Below, one piece after another: positions 11,538-26,036 of a stretch of 64,000 nucleotides of DNA. Location: positions 36,124,133-36,188,132 of the forward strand of contig OZ025263.1 in assembly GCA_964019135.1 (NCBI GenBank). Reading direction: 5' to 3'. The DNA comes from Arenicola marina. Its lineage: Eukaryota > Annelida > Polychaeta > Arenicolidae. The position numbers were made by a program, and so were the translations under genes. How positions within the stretch are numbered: position 1 is the stretch's first letter; every line of letters begins with the position of its first letter. The notes under the pieces were generated by a model that was given only the letters and a program-made list of their open reading frames with translations, did no database searches and was not told the DNA's origin.

Positions 11538-14059
11538 ACTGCGGTCACAGCTACAGGTATAACTGCCAGGGCATGGGACAGGGTCAGACCCACAGACCCC
11601 CACTGGGGTCACAGCTACAGGTATAACGGCCAAGGCAGGGGACAGGGTCAGACCCACAGACCCCCACTGGGGACACAGCTACAGGTATGACGGCCAGGGC
11701 AGGGGACAGGGCAGAAACACAGACCCCCAATGGGGTCACAGCTACAGGTATAACTACCAGGGCATAGGACAGAGTCAGACCCGCAGACCCCCACTGGGGT
11801 CACAGCTACAGGTATAACGGCCAGGGCAGGGGACAGGGCAGACCCACAGACCTCCACTGGGGTCACAGCTACAGGTATAACGGCCAGGGCAGGGAACAGG
11901 GCAGACCCACAAACCCCCACTGGGGTCACAGCTACAAGTATATATCGGCCAGGGCAGGAGATAGGGCCAGACCCCCACTGGGGTCACAGCTACAGGTATA
12001 TCGGCCATTGCAGGGGACAGGGCCAGACCCAAAGACCCCCACTGGGGTCACAGCAACAGGTATAACGGCCAGGGCAGGGGACAGGGCAGACCCACAGACC
12101 CCCACTGGGGTCACAGCTACAGGTATAACGGCCAGGGCAGGGGACAGGGCCAGACCCACAGACCCTCCCTGGGGTCACAGCTACAAGTATATCGGCCAGG
12201 GCAGGGGACAGGGCCAGACCCCCACTGGGGTCACAGCTACAAGTATGACGGCCAGGGCAGGGGACAGGGCCAGACCCCCACTGGGGTCACAGCTACAGGT
12301 ATAACGGCCAGGGCAGGGGACAGGGCCAGACCCCCACTGGGGTCACAGCTACAGGTATAACGGCCAGGGCAGGGGTCAGGGCAGACCCACAGACCCCCAC
12401 TGGGGTCACAGCTACAGGTATAACGGCCAGGGCAGGAGACAGGGCCAGACCCTAACTGGGGTCACAGCTACAGGTATAACGGCCAGGGGAGGGGACAGGG
12501 CAGACCCACAGACCCCCACTGGGGTCACGGCTACAGGTATAACGGCCAGGGTAGGGGACAGGGCAGACCCACAAACCCCCACTGGGGTCACAGCTACAAG
12601 TATATATCGGCCAGTGCAGGAGATAGGGCCAGACCCCCACTGGGGTCACAGCTACAGGTATAACGGCCATTGCAGGGGACAGGGCCCGACCCAAAGACCC
12701 CCACTGGGGTTACAGCTACAGGTATAACGGCCAGGGCAGTGGACAGGGCCAGACCCCCACTGGGGTCACAGCTACTGGTATAACGGCCATTGCAGGGGGC
12801 AGGGCAGACCCACAGACCCCCACTGGGGTCACAGCTACAGGTATAACGGCCAGGGCAGGGGACAGGGTAGACTCACAGACCCCCACTGGGGTTACAGCTA
12901 CAGGTATAACGGCCAGGGCAGGGGACAGGGCCAGACCCACAGACCCCCACTGGGGTCACAGCTACAAGGAAAAACGGCCGGGGCTGGAGACGGGGCAGAC
13001 CCACAGACCCCTACTGGGGTCACAGCTACATTTATAACGGCCAGGGCAGGGGACAGGGCCAGACCCCAACAGGGGTCACAGCTATGGGTATAACGGCCAG
13101 GGCAGGGGACAGGGTCAGACCCACAGACCCCCACTGGGGTCACAGCTACAGGTATAATTGTAAGGGCAGGGGACAGGGCAGACCCACAGACCCCCACTGG
13201 GGTCGCAGCTACAGGTATAACGGCCCGGACAGGGTACAGGGCAGACCCCCAGACCCCCACTGGGGTTTCAGCTGCGGGTATAACGGCCAGGGCAGGGGAC
13301 AGGGTCAGACCCACAGACCTCCACTGGGGTCACTGCTACAGGTATAACCGCCAGGGCAGGAGACAGGGCAGACCCACAGACCCCCACTGGGGTCGCAGCT
13401 ACAGGTATAACGGCCAGGGCAGAGGACAGGGCAGACCCACAGACCCCCTCTGGGGTTACAGCTACAGGTATAACGGCCAGGGCAGGGGACATGGCAGACC
13501 CACTGGCCCCCACTGGGGTCACAGCTACAGGTATAACGGCCGGGGCAGTAGACAGGGCCAGACCCCCACTGGGGTCACAGCTACAGGTATAACGGCCAGG
13601 GCAGGGGACAGGGCAGACCCACAGACCCCCTCTGTGGTTACAGCTACAGGTATAACGGCCAGGGCAGGGGACAGGGTCAGAACCACAGACCCCCACTGGG
13701 GTCACAACTACAGGTATAATGGTAAGGGCAGGGGACAGGGCAGACCCACAGACCCCCACTGGGGTCACAGCTACAGATATAACGACCAGGGCAGGGGACA
13801 GGGCAGACCCCCACAGGGGTCACATCTACAGGTATAACGGCCAGGGCAAGGGAGAGGGCAGACCCACAGACCCCCACTGGGGTCACAGCTACAGGTATAA
13901 CGGCCAGGGCAGGAGACAGGGCCAGACCGACACTGCGGTCACAGCTACAGGTATAACTGCCAGGGCATGGGACAGGGTCAGACCCACAGACCCCCACTGG
14001 GGTCACAGCTACAACTATAACGGCCATCGCAGGAGACAGGGCCAGACCCACAGACCGAC
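11538..14059. repeat. Higher-order block B, copy 2, first 2,522 bp period
   Basis: This begins with the CTGCGG then AACTGCCAGGGCATGGG units and runs to the next occurrence of the same pair. It matches 1,216-3,737 (offset 10,322) and the following block at 14,060. Confidence 0.88.
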
Positions 14060-16690
14060 ACTGCGGTCACAGCTACAGGTATAACTGCCAGGGCATGGGA
14101 CAGGGTCAGACCCACAGACCCCCACTGGGGTCACAGCTACAGGTATAACGGCCAAGGCAGGGGACAGGGTCAGACCCACAGACCCCCACTGGGGACACAG
14201 CTACAGGTATGACGGCCAGGGCAGGGGACAGGGCAGAAACACAGACCCCCAATGGGGTCACAGCTACAGGTATAACTACCAGGGCATAGGACAGAGTCAG
14301 ACCCGCAGACCCCCACTGGGGTCACAGCTACAGGTATAACGGCCAGGGCAGAGGACAGGGCAGACCCACAGACCCCCACTGGGGTCACAGCTACAGGTAT
14401 AACGGCCAGGGCAGGGGACAGGGCCAGACCCACAGACCTCCCCTGGGGTCACAGCTACAAGTATATCGGCCAGGGCAGGGGACAGGGCCAGACCCCCACT
14501 GGGGTCACAGCTACAAGTATGACGGCCAGGGCAGGGGACAGGGCCAGACCCCCACTGGGGTCACAGCTACAGGTATAACGGCCAGGGCAGGGGACAGGGT
14601 CAGACCCCCACTGGGGTCACAGCTACAGGTATAACGGCCAGGGTAGAGGACAGGGCAGACCCACAGACCCCCACTGGGGTCACAGCTACAGGTATAACGG
14701 CCAGGGGAGGGGACAGGGCAGACCCACAGACCCCCACTGGGGTCACAGCTACAGGTATAACGGCCAGGGCAGGGAACAGGGCAGACCCACAAACCCCCAC
14801 TGGGGTCACAGCTACAAGTATATATCGGCCAGGGCAGGAGATAGGGCCAGACCCCCACTGGGGTCACAGCTACAGGTATATCGGCCATTGCAGGGGACAG
14901 GGCCAGACCCAAAGACCCCCACTGGGGGCACAGCAACAGGTATAACGGCCAGGGCAGGGGACAGGGCAGACCCACAGACCCCCACTGGGGTCACAGCTAC
15001 AGGTTTAACGGCCAGGGCAGGGGACAGGGCCAGACCCACAGACCCTCCCTGGGGTCACAGCTACAAGTATATCGGCCAGGGCAGGGGACAGGGCCAGACC
15101 CCCACTGGGGTCACAGCTACAAGTATGACGGCCAGGGCAGGGGACAGGGCCAGACCCCCACTGGGGTCACAGCTACAGGTATAACGGCCAGGGCAGGGGA
15201 CAGGGCCAGACCCCCACTGGGGTCACAGCTACAGGTATAACGGCCAGGGCAGGGGTCAGGGCAGACCCACAGACCCCCACTGGGGTCACAGCTACAGGTA
15301 TAACGGCCAGGGCAGGAGACAGGGCCAGACCCTAACTGGGGTCACAGCTACAGGTATAACGGCCAGGGGAGGGGACAGGGCAGACCCACAGACCCCCACT
15401 GGGGTCACGGCTACAGGTATAACGGCCAGGGCAGGGGACAGGGCAGACCCACAAACCCCCACTGGGGTCACAGCTACAAGTATATATCGGCCAGTGCAGG
15501 AGATAGGGCCAGACCCCCACTGGGGTCACAGCTACAGGTATAACGGCCATTGCAGGGGACAGGGCCCGACCCAAAGACCCCCACTGGGGTTACAGCTACA
15601 GGTATAACGGCCAGGGCAGTGGACAGGGCCAGACCCCCACTGGGGTCACAGCTACTGGTATAACGGCCATTGTAGGGGGCAGGGCAGACCCACAGACCCC
15701 CACTGGGGTCACAGCTACAGGTATAACGGCCAGGGCAGGGGACAGGGTAGACTCACAGACCCCCACTGGGGTTACAGCTACAGGTATAACGGCCAGGGCA
15801 GGGGACAGGGCCAGACCCACAGACCCCCACTGGGGTCACAGCTACAAGGAAAAACGGCCGGGGCTGGAGACGGGGCAGACCCACAGACCCCTACTGGGGT
15901 CACAGCTACATTTATAACGGCCAGGGCAGGGGACAGGGCCAGACCCCAACAGGGGTCACAGCTACGGGTATAACGGCCAGGGCAGGGGACAGGGTCAGAC
16001 CCACAGACCCCCACTGGGGTCACAGCTACAGGTATAATTGTAAGGGCATGGGACAGGGCAGACCCACAGACCCCCACTGGGGTCGCAGCTACAGGTATAA
16101 CGGCCCGGACAGGGTACAGGGCAGACCCCCAGACCCCCACTGGGGTTACAGCTACGGGTATAACGGCCAGGGCAGAGGACAGGGTCAGACCCACAGACCT
16201 CCACTGGGGTCACTGCTACAGGTATAACCGCCAGGGCAGGAGACAGGGCAGACCCACAGACCCCCACTGGGGTCGCAGCTACAGGTATAACGGCCAGGGC
16301 AGAGGACAGGGCAGACCCACAGACCCCCTCTGGGGTTACAGCTACAGGTATAACGGCCAGGGCAGGGGACATGGCAGACCCACTGGCCCCCACTGGGGTC
16401 ACAGCTACAGGTATAACGGCCGGGGCAGTAGACAGGGCCAGACCCCCACTGGGGTCACAGCTACAGTTATAACGGCCAGGGCAGGGGACAGGGCAGACCC
16501 ACAGACCCCCTCTGTGGTTACAGCTACAGGTATAACGGCCAGGGCAGGGGACAGGGTCAGAACCACAGACCCCCACTGGGGTCACAACTACAGGTATAAT
16601 GGTAAGGGCAGGGGACAGGGCAGACCCACAGAACCCCACTGGGGTCACAGCTACAGATATAACGACCAGGGCAGGGGACAGGGCAGACCC
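14060..16690. repeat. Higher-order block B, second period, expanded
   Basis: The block restarts at an offset of 2,522 bp, but from about 14,800 onward it matches the previous period at 2,880 bp. About 358 bp, or six units, have therefore been added around 14,400-14,800. The AAGGAAAAACGG marker unit is at 15,846, versus 12,966 and 2,644. Homology ends near 16,690. Confidence 0.85.
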
Positions 16691-17154
16691 CCAGACCCCC
16701 ACTGGGGTTACAGTTACAGGTATAACGGCCTGGGCAGGGGACATGGCAGACCCACAGACCCCCACTGGGGTCACAGCTACAGGTATAACGGCCAGGGCAT
16801 AGGACAGAGTCAGACCCACAGACCGCCACTGGGGCCACAGCTACAGGTATAACGGCCAGGGCAGGGGACAGGGTCAGACCCCGAGATCCCCACTGGGGTC
16901 ACAGCTACAGGTATAACGGCCAGGGCAGGGGACAGGGCCAGACCCCCAGACCAACACTTGGGTCACAGCTACAGGTATAACGGCCAGGGCATAGGACAGA
17001 GTCAGACCCACAGACCGCCATTGGGGTCACAGCTACAGGTATAACGGCCAGGGCATGGGACAGGGTCAGACCCCGAGATCCCCACTGGGGTCACAGCTAC
17101 AGGTATAACGGCCAGTGCAGGGGACAGGGCCAGACCCCAAGACCCCCACTGGGG

Positions 17155-19660
17155 TCACAGCTACAGGTATAACGGCCAGGGCAGGAGACAGGCCCAGACC
17201 CCCACTGGGGTCACAGCTACAGGTATAACGGCCAGGGCAGGGGACAGGGCCAGACCCCCACTGGGGTCACAGCTACAGGTATAACGGCCAGGGCAGGAGA
17301 CAGGCCCAGACCCCCACTGGGGTCACAGCTACAGGTGTAACGGCCAGGGCAGGGGACAGGGCCCGACCCAAAGACCCCCACTGGGGTTACAGCTACAGGT
17401 ATAACGGCCAGGGCAGGGGACAGGGCCAGACCCCCGCTGGGGTCACAGCTACAGGTATAACGGCCAGGGCAGGGGACAGGGCAGACCCACAGACCCCCAC
17501 TGGGGTCACAGCTACAGGTATAACGACCAAGGCAGGAGACAGGGTCAGACCCACAGACCCCTTCTGGGGTCACAGCTACAGGTATAACGGCCAGGGCAGG
17601 GGACAGGGGAGAACCACAGACCCCCACTGGGGTCACAGCTACAGGTATAACGGCCAGGGCATGGGACAGGGTCAGACCCACAGACCCCCACTGGGGTCAC
17701 AGCTACAGGTATAACGGCCAAGGCAGGGGACAGGGTCAGACCCACAGACCCCCACTGGGGATACAGCTACAGGTATGACGGCCAGGGCAGGGGACAGGGC
17801 CAGACCCCCACTGGGGTCACAGCTACAGGTATAACGGCCAGGGTAGGGGACAGGGTAGACTCCCACTGGGGTCACAGCTCCAGGTATAACGGCCAGGGTA
17901 GGGGACAGGGCAGACTCACAGACCCCACTGGGGTCACAGCTACAGGTATAACGGCCAGGGCAGGAGACAGGGCCAGACCCCCACTGGGGTCACAGCTACA
18001 GGTATAACGGCCAGGGGAGGGGGCAGGGCAGACCCACAGACCCCCACTGGGGTCACAGCTACAGGTATAACGGCCAGGGCAGGGAACAGGGCAGACCCAC
18101 AAACCCCACTCGGGTCACAGCTACAAGTATATATCGGCCAGGGCAGGAGATAGGGCCAGACCCCACTGGGGTCACAGCTACAGGTGTAACGGCCATTGCA
18201 GGGGACAGGGCCAGACCCAAAGACCCCCACTGGGGTTACAGCTATAGGAATAACGGCCAGGGCAGGGGACAGGGCAGACCCACAGACCCCCACTGGGGTC
18301 ACAGCTACAGGTATAACGGCCAGGGCATAGGACAGAGTCAGACCCACAGACCGCCACTGGGGCCACAGCTACAGGTATAACGGCCAGGGCAGGAGACAGG
18401 TCAGACCCCGAGATCCCCACTGGGGTCACAGCTACAGGTATAACGGCCAGGGCAGGGGACAGGGCCAGACCCCCAGACCAACACTTGGGTCACAGCTACA
18501 GGTATAACGGCCAGGGCAGGAGACAGGCCCAGACCCCCACTGGGGTCACAGCTACAGGTATAACGGCCAGGGCAGGGGACAGGGCCAGACCCCCACTGGG
18601 GTCACAGCTACAGGTATAACGGCCAGGGCAGGAGACAGGCCCAGACCCCCACTGGGGTCACAGCTACAGGTGTAACGGCCAGGGCAGGGGACAGGGCCAG
18701 ACCCAAAGACCCCCACTGGGGTTACAGCTACAGGTATAACGGCCAGGGCAGGGGACAGGGCCAGACCCCCGCTGGGGTCACAGCTACAGGTATAACGGCC
18801 AGGGCAGGGGACAGGGCAGACCCACAGACCCCCACTGGGGTCACAGCTACAGGTATAACGACCAAGGCAGGAGACAGGGTCAGACCCACAGACCCCTTCT
18901 GGGGTCACAACTACAGGTATAACGGCCAGGGCAGGGGACAGGGGAGAACCACAGACCCCCGCTGGGGTCACAGCTACAGGTATAACGGCCAGGGCATGGG
19001 ACAGGGTCAGACCCACAGACCCCCACTGGGGTCACAGCTACAGGTATAACGGCCAAGGCAGGGGACAGGGTCAGACCCACAGACCCCCACTGGGGATACA
19101 GCTACAGGTATGACGGCCAGGGCAGGGGACAGGGCCAGACCCCCACTGGGGTCACAGCTACAGGTATAACGGCCAGGGTAGGGGACAGGGCAGACTCCCA
19201 CTGGGGTCACAGCTCCAGGTATAACGGCCAGGGTAGGGGACAGGGCAGACTCACAGACCCCACTGGGGTCACAGCTACAGGTATAACGGCCAGGGCAGGA
19301 GACAGGGCCAGACCCCCACTGGGGTCACAGCTACAGGTATAACGGCCAGGGGAGGGGGCAGGGCAGACCCACAGACCCCCACTGGGGTCACAGCTACAGG
19401 TATAACGGCCAGGGCAGGGAACAGGGCAGACCCACAAACCCCACTCGGGTCACAGCTACAAGTATATATCGGCCAGGGCAGGAGATAGGGCCAGACCCCA
19501 CTGGGGTCACAGCTACAGGTGTAACGGCCATTGCAGGGGACAGGGCCAGACCCAAAGACCCCCACTGGGGTTACAGCTATAGGAATAACGGCCAGGGCAG
19601 GGGACAGGGCAGACCCACAGACCCCCACTGGGGTCACAGCTACAGGTATAACGGCCAGGG
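17155..19660. repeat. 1,335 bp tandem higher-order repeat
   Basis: About 17,155-18,325 recurs at 18,490-19,660, offset 1,335 bp. Shared rare units include GACCCCTTCTGGGG, GGGGATACAGCTACAGGTATGACGG in pieces, CACAGCTCCAGGTATAACGG and CCCCACTCGGGTCAC. The 165 bp between them holds the GACCCCGAGATCCCC and CCAACACTTGGG units. Confidence 0.85.
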
Positions 19661-20264
19661 CAGGGGACAGGGTACACTCACAGACCCCCACTGGGGTTAC
19701 AGCTACAGGTATAACGGCCAGGGCAGGGGACAGGGCCAGACCCACATACCCCCACTGGGGTTACAGCTACAGTTATAACGGCCGGGGCAGGAGACAGGGC
19801 CAGACCCACAGACCCCCACTGGGGTCACAGCTACATCTATAACGGCCAGGGCAGGGGACAGGGTAGACTCACAGACCCCCACTGGGGTTACAGCTACAGT
19901 TATAACGGCCGGGGCAGGAGACAGGGCCAGACCCACAGACCCCCACTGGGGTTACAGCTACAGGTATAACGGCCCGGGCAGGGGACATGGCAGACCCACA
20001 GACTCCCACTGTGGTCACAGCTACACGTATAACGGCCAGGGCAGAGGACAGGGCCAGACCCCCACCGGGGTCATAGCTACATGTATAACGGCCAGGGCAG
20101 GGGACAGGGCAGACCCACAGACCCCCCCTGGGGTCACAGCTACAGGTATAACGGCCAGGGCAGGGGACAGGGTCAGACCCACAGACCCCCACTGGGGTCA
20201 TAGCTACAGGTATAATGGTAAGGGCAGGGGACAGGGTCAGACCCACAGACCCCCGCTGGGGTCA

Positions 20265-23200
20265 TAGCTACAGGTATAACGGCCAGGGCAGGGGACAGGG
20301 TCAGACCCCGAGATCCCCACTGGGGTCACAGCTACAGGTATAACGGCCAGGGCAGGGGACAGGGCCAGACCCCCAGACCGCCACTGGGGTCACAGCTACA
20401 GGTATAACCGCCAGGGCAGGGGACAGGGCAGAAACACAGACCCCCACTAGGGTCACAGCTACAGGTATAACGGCCAGGGCCGGAGACAGGCCCAGACCCC
20501 CACTGGGGTCACAGCTACAGGTGTAACGGCCAGGGCAGGGGACAGGGCCAGACCCAAAGACCCCCACTGGGGTTACAGCTACAGGTATAACGGCCAGGGC
20601 AGGGGACAGGGCCAGACCCCCTCTGGGGTCACAGCTACAGGTATAACGGCCAGGGCAGGGGACAGGGCAGACCCACAGACCCCTTCTGGGGTCACAGCTA
20701 CAGGTATAACGGCCAGGGCAGGGGACAGGGGAGAACCACAGACCCCCACTGGGGTCACAGCTACAGGTATAACGGCCAGGGCATGGGACAGGGTCAGACC
20801 CACAGACCCCCACTGGGGTCACAGCTACAGGTATAACGGCCAAGGCAGGGGACAGGGTCAGACCCACAGACCCCCACTGGGGATACAGCTACAGGTATGA
20901 CGGCCAGGGCAGGGGACAGGGCAGAAACACAGACCCCCAATGGGGTCACAGCTACAAGTATATCGGTCAGGGCAGGGGACAGGGCCAGACCCCCACTGGG
21001 GTCACAGCTACAAGTATGACGGCCAGGGCAAGGGACAGGGCCAGACCCCCACTGGGGTCACACCTACAGGTATAACGGCCAGGGCAGGGGACAGGGCCAG
21101 ACCCCCACTGGGGTCACAGCTACAGGTGTAACGGCCAGGGTAGGGGACAGGGCAGACTCACAGACCCCCACTTGGGTCACAGCTACAGGTATAACGGCCA
21201 GGGCAGGAGACAGGGCCAGACCCCCCTGGGGTCACATCTACAGGTATAACGGCCAGGGGGGGGGACAGGGCAGACCCACAGACCCCCACTGGGGTCACAG
21301 CTACAGGTATAACGGCCAGGGCAGGGAACAGGACAGACCCACAAACCCCACTGGGGTCACAGCTACCAGTATATATCGGCCAGGGCAGGAGATAGGGCCA
21401 GACCCCCACTGGGGTCACAGCTACAGGTGTAACGGCCATTGCAGGGGACAGGGCCAGACCCAAAGACCCCCACTGGGGTTACAGCTATAGGTATAACGGC
21501 CAGGGCAGGGGACAGGGCAGACCCACAGACCCCCACTGGGGGCACAGCTACAGGTATAACGGCCAGGGCAGGGGACAGGGTAGACTCACAGACCCCCACT
21601 GAGGTTACAGCTACAGGTATAACGGCCAGGGCAGGGGAAAGGGCCAGACCCACAGACCCCCACTGGGGTTACAGCTACAGTTATAACGGCCGGGGCAGGA
21701 GACAGGGCCAGACCCACAGACCCCCACTGGGGTCACAGCTACATGTATAACGGCCAGGGCAGGGGACAGCGTAGACCCACAGACTCCCACTGTGGTCACA
21801 GCTACACGTATAACGGCCAGTTCAGAGGACAGGGCCAGACCCCCACCGGGGTCATAGCTACAGGTATGACGGCCAGGGCAGGGGACAGGGCAGACCCACA
21901 GACCCCCCCTGGGGTCACAGCTACAGGTATAACGGCCAGGGCAGGGGACAGGGCCAGACCCCATCTGGGGTCACAGCTACAGGTATAATGGTAAGGGCAG
22001 GGGACAGGGTCAGACCCACAGACCCCCAGTGAGGTTACAGCTACAGGTATAACGGCCAGGGCAGGGGACAGGGTCAGACCCACAGACCCCCGCTGGGGTC
22101 ATAGCTACAGGTATAATATGGTAAGGGCAGGGGACAGGGTCAGACCCACAGACCCCCAGTGAGGTTACAGCTACAGGTATAACGGCCAGGGCAGGGGACA
22201 GGGTCAGACCCACAGACCCCCGCTGGGGTCATAGCTACAGGTATAATGGTAAGGGCACGAGACAGGGTCAGACCCACAGACCCCCAGTGAGGTTACAGCT
22301 ACAGGTATAACGGCCAGGGCAGGGGACAGGGCCAGACCCACAGACCCCCACTGGGGTCACAGCTACAAGGACAAACGGCCGGGGCAGGAGACAGGGCCAG
22401 ACCCACAGACCCCCTCTGGGGTCACAGCTACACGTATAGCGGCCAGGGCAGGGGACAGGGTCAGACCCACAGACCCCCACTGGGGTCATAGCTACAGGTA
22501 TAATGGTAAGGGCAGGGGACAGGGTCAGACCCACAGACCCCCGCTGGGGTCATAGCTACAGGTATAACGGCCAGGGCAGGGGACAGGGTCAGACCCCGAG
22601 ATCCCCACTGGGGTCACAGCTACAGGTATAACGGCCAGGGCAGGGGACAGGGCCAGACCCCCAGACCGCCACTGGGGTCACAGCTACAGGTATAACCGCC
22701 AGGGCAGGGGACAGGGCAGAAACACAGACCCCCACTAGGGTCACAGCTACAGGTATAACGGCCAGGGCAGGAGACAGGCCCAGACCCCCACTGGGGTCAC
22801 AGCTACAGGTGTAACGGCCAGGGCAGGGGACAGGGCCAGACCCAAAGACCCCCACTGGGGTTACAGCTACAGGTATAACGGCCAGGGCAGGGGACAGGGC
22901 CAGACCCCCACTCGGGTCACAGCTACAGGTCTAACGGCCAGGGCAGGGGACAGGGCAGACCCACAGACCCCCACTGGGGTCACAGCTACAGGTATAACGA
23001 CCAAGGCAGGAGACAGGGTCAGACCCACAGACCCCTTCTGGGGTCACAGCTACAGGTATAACGGCCAGGGCAGGGGACAGGGGAGAACCACAGACCCCCA
23101 CTGGGATCACAGCTACAGGTATAACGGCCAGGGCATGGGACAGGGTCAGACCCACAGACCCCCACTGGGGTCACAGCTACAGGTATAACGGCCAAGGCAG

Positions 23201-24520
23201 GGGACAGGGTCAGACCCACAGACCCCCACTGGGGATACAGCTACAGGTATGACGGCCAGGGCAGGGGGCAGGGCAGAAACACAGACCCCCAATGGGGTCA
23301 CAGCTACAAGTATATCGGTCAGGGCAGGGGACAGGGCCAGACCCCCACTGGGGTCACAGCTACAAGTATGACGGCCAGGGCAAGGGACAGGGCCAGACCC
23401 CCACTGGGGTCACACCTACAGGTATAACGGCCAGGGCAGGGGACAGGGCCAGACCCCCACTAGGGTCACAGCTACAGGTATAACGGCCAGGGTAGGGGAC
23501 AGGGCAGACTCACAGACCCCCACTTGGGTCACAGCTACAGGTATAACGACCAGGGCAGGAGACAGGGCCAGACCTCCACTGGGGTCACAGCTACAGGTAT
23601 AACGGCCAGGGGAGGGGACAGGGCAGACCCACAGACCCCCACTGGGGTCACAGCTACTGGTATAACGGCCAGGGCAGGGAACAGGGCAGACCCACAAACC
23701 CCACTGGGGTCACAGCTACCAGTATATATCGGCCAGGGCAGGAGATAGGGCCAGACCCCCACTGGGGTCACAGCTACAGGTGTAACGGCCATTGCAGGGG
23801 ACAGGGCCAGACCCAAAGACCCCCACTGGGGTTACAGCTATAGGTATAACGGCCAGGGCAGGGGACAGGGCAGACCCACAGACCCCCACTTGGGGCACAG
23901 CTACAGGTATAACGGCCAGGGCAGGGGACAGGGTAGACTCACAGACCCCCACTGAGGTTACAGCTACAGGTATAACGGCCAGGGCAGGGGAAAGGGCCAG
24001 ACCCACAGACCCCCACTGGGGTTACAGCTACAGTTATAACGGCCGGGGCAGGAGACAGGGCCAGACCCACAGACCCCCACTGGGGTCACAGCTACATGTA
24101 TAACGGCCAGGTCAGGGGACAGGGTAGACCCACAGACTCCCACTGTGGTCACAGCTACACGTATAACGGCCAGGGCAGAGGACAGGGCCAGACCCCCACC
24201 GGGGTCATAGCTACAGGTATGACGGCCAGGGCAGGGGACAGGGCAGACCCACAGACCCCCCCTGGGGTCACAGCTACAGGTATAACGGCCAGGGCAGGGG
24301 ACAGGGCCAGACCCCATCTGGGGTCACAGCTACAGGTATAATGGTAAGGGCAGGGGACAGGGTCAGACCCACAGACCCCCAGTGAGGTTACAGCTACAGG
24401 TATAACGGCCAGGGCAGGGGACAGGCTCAGACCCACAGACCCCCGCTGGGGTCATAGCTACAGGTATAATGGTAAGGGCACGAGACAGGGTCAGACCCAC
24501 AGACCCCCAGTGAGGTTACA
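20265..24520. repeat. 2,288-2,353 bp tandem higher-order repeat
   Basis: The segment starting with GACCCCGAGATCCCC at 20,301 recurs at 22,589. The offset is 2,288 bp at first and 2,352-2,353 bp from about 20,940, so about one 64 bp unit was gained or lost. Shared markers include TATATCGGTCAGGG, CACCTACAGG, AGCTACCAGTATATATCGG and GGGGAAAGGGCC. Confidence 0.85.
21980..22270. repeat. Three-copy dimer repeat (about 128 bp) inside the 2.3 kb block
   Basis: A pair of units (AATGGTAAGGGC followed by CCCAGTGAGGTTAC, then AACGGCCAGGG with CCCGCTGGGGTCATAGC) is repeated near 21,985, 22,115 and 22,240. The middle copy has a 3 bp insertion (ATAATATGGTAAGG). This is a local amplification of a unit pair; the homologous block at 24,330-24,500 has fewer copies. 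Confidence 0.8.
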
Positions 24521-24522
24521 GC

Positions 24523-26036
24523 TACAGGTATAACGGCCAGGGCAGGGGACAGGGCCAGACCCACAGACCCCCACTGGGGTCACAGCTACAAGGACAAACG
24601 GCCGGGGCAGGAGACAGGGCCAGACCCACAGACCCCCTCTGGGGTCACAGCTACACGTATAACGGCCAGGGCGGGGGACAAGGCCAGACCCCCACTGGGG
24701 TCATAGCTACAGGTATAGCGGCCAGGGCAGGGGACAGGGCAAGCCCACAGACCCCCACTGGGATCACAGCTACAGGTATAAGGGCCAGGGCATAGGACAG
24801 ATTCAGACCCACAGACCCCCACTGGGGTCACAGCTACAGGTTTAACGGCCAGGGCAGGGGACAGGGCAGACCCGCAGAACCCCACTGGGGTCACAGCTAC
24901 AGGTATAACAGCCAGGGCAGGCGACAGGGCCAGACCGACAGACCCCCACTGGGGTCACAGCTACAAGTATAACGGCGTGGGCAGGGGACAGGGCCAGACC
25001 CCCACTGGGGTCAAAGCTACAAGTTTAACGGCCAGGGCAGGGGACAGGGCCAGACCTTCACTGGGGTCACAGCTACAGGTATAACGGCCAGGACAGGGGA
25101 CAGGGCAGACCCACAGACCCCCACTGGAGTCACAGCTACAGGTATAACGGCCAGGGCAGGGGACAGGGCCAGACCCCCACTGGGGTCACAGCTACAGGTA
25201 TCACGGCCAGAGCAGGGGACAGGGCCAGACCCACAGACCCCCACTGGGGTCACAGCTACAAGTATAACGGCCAGGGCAGGGGACAGGGCCAGATCCCCAC
25301 TGGGGTCACAACTACAAGTATAACGGCCAGGGCAGAGTACAGGGCCAGACCCCCACTGGGGTCACAGCTACAGGTATAACGGCCAGGGCAGGGGACAGGG
25401 CAGACCCACAGACCCCCACTGGGGTCACAGCTACCGGTATAACGGCCAGGGCAGGAGACAGGCCCAGACCCTCACTGGGGTCACAGCTACAGGTATAACG
25501 GCCAGGGCAGGGGACAGGGCCAGACCCCCACTGGGGTCACAGCTACAAGTATAACGGCCAGGGCAGGAGACAGGGCAGAAACACAGACCCCCACTGGGGT
25601 CACAGCTACAGGTATAACGGCCAGGGCAGGAGACAGGCCCAGACCCCCACTGGGGTCACAGCTACAGGTATAACGGCCAGGGGAGGGGACAGGTCAGACC
25701 CACAGACTCCCACTGGGGTCACAGCTACAGGTATAACGGCCAGGACAGGGGACAGGGCAGACCCACAGATCCCCACTGGGGTCACAGCTACAAGTATATA
25801 TCGGCCAGGGCAGGAGACAGGGCCAGACCGCCACTGGGGTCACAGCTACAGGTATAACGGCCAGGGCAGAGGACAGGGCAGACCCAGAGACCCCCACTGG
25901 GGTCACAGCTACAGGTATAACGGCCAAGGCAGGAGACAGGGTCAGACCCACAGACCCCCTCTGGGGTCACAGCTACAGGTATAACGGCCAGGGCAGGGGA
26001 CAGGGGGGACCCACAGACCCCCACTGGGGTCACAGC
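24523..26036. repeat. 1,514 bp tandem repeat, copy 1
   Basis: This begins with the AAGGACAAACGGCCGGGGC unit. Other markers are GGGCGGGGGACAAGG, AAGGGCCAGGGCATAGG, AACAGCCAGGGCAGGCG, AACGGCGTGGGC and ATCACGGCCAGAGC. All recur 1,514 bp later. Confidence 0.9.

Noticed and set aside
15995..16819. Longest open frame of the window (274 codons, minus strand)
   Set aside because: It switches between the two repeat peptides as unit lengths change, and a reading frame on the opposite strand is open as well. This is length by chance in a repeat, not a gene.
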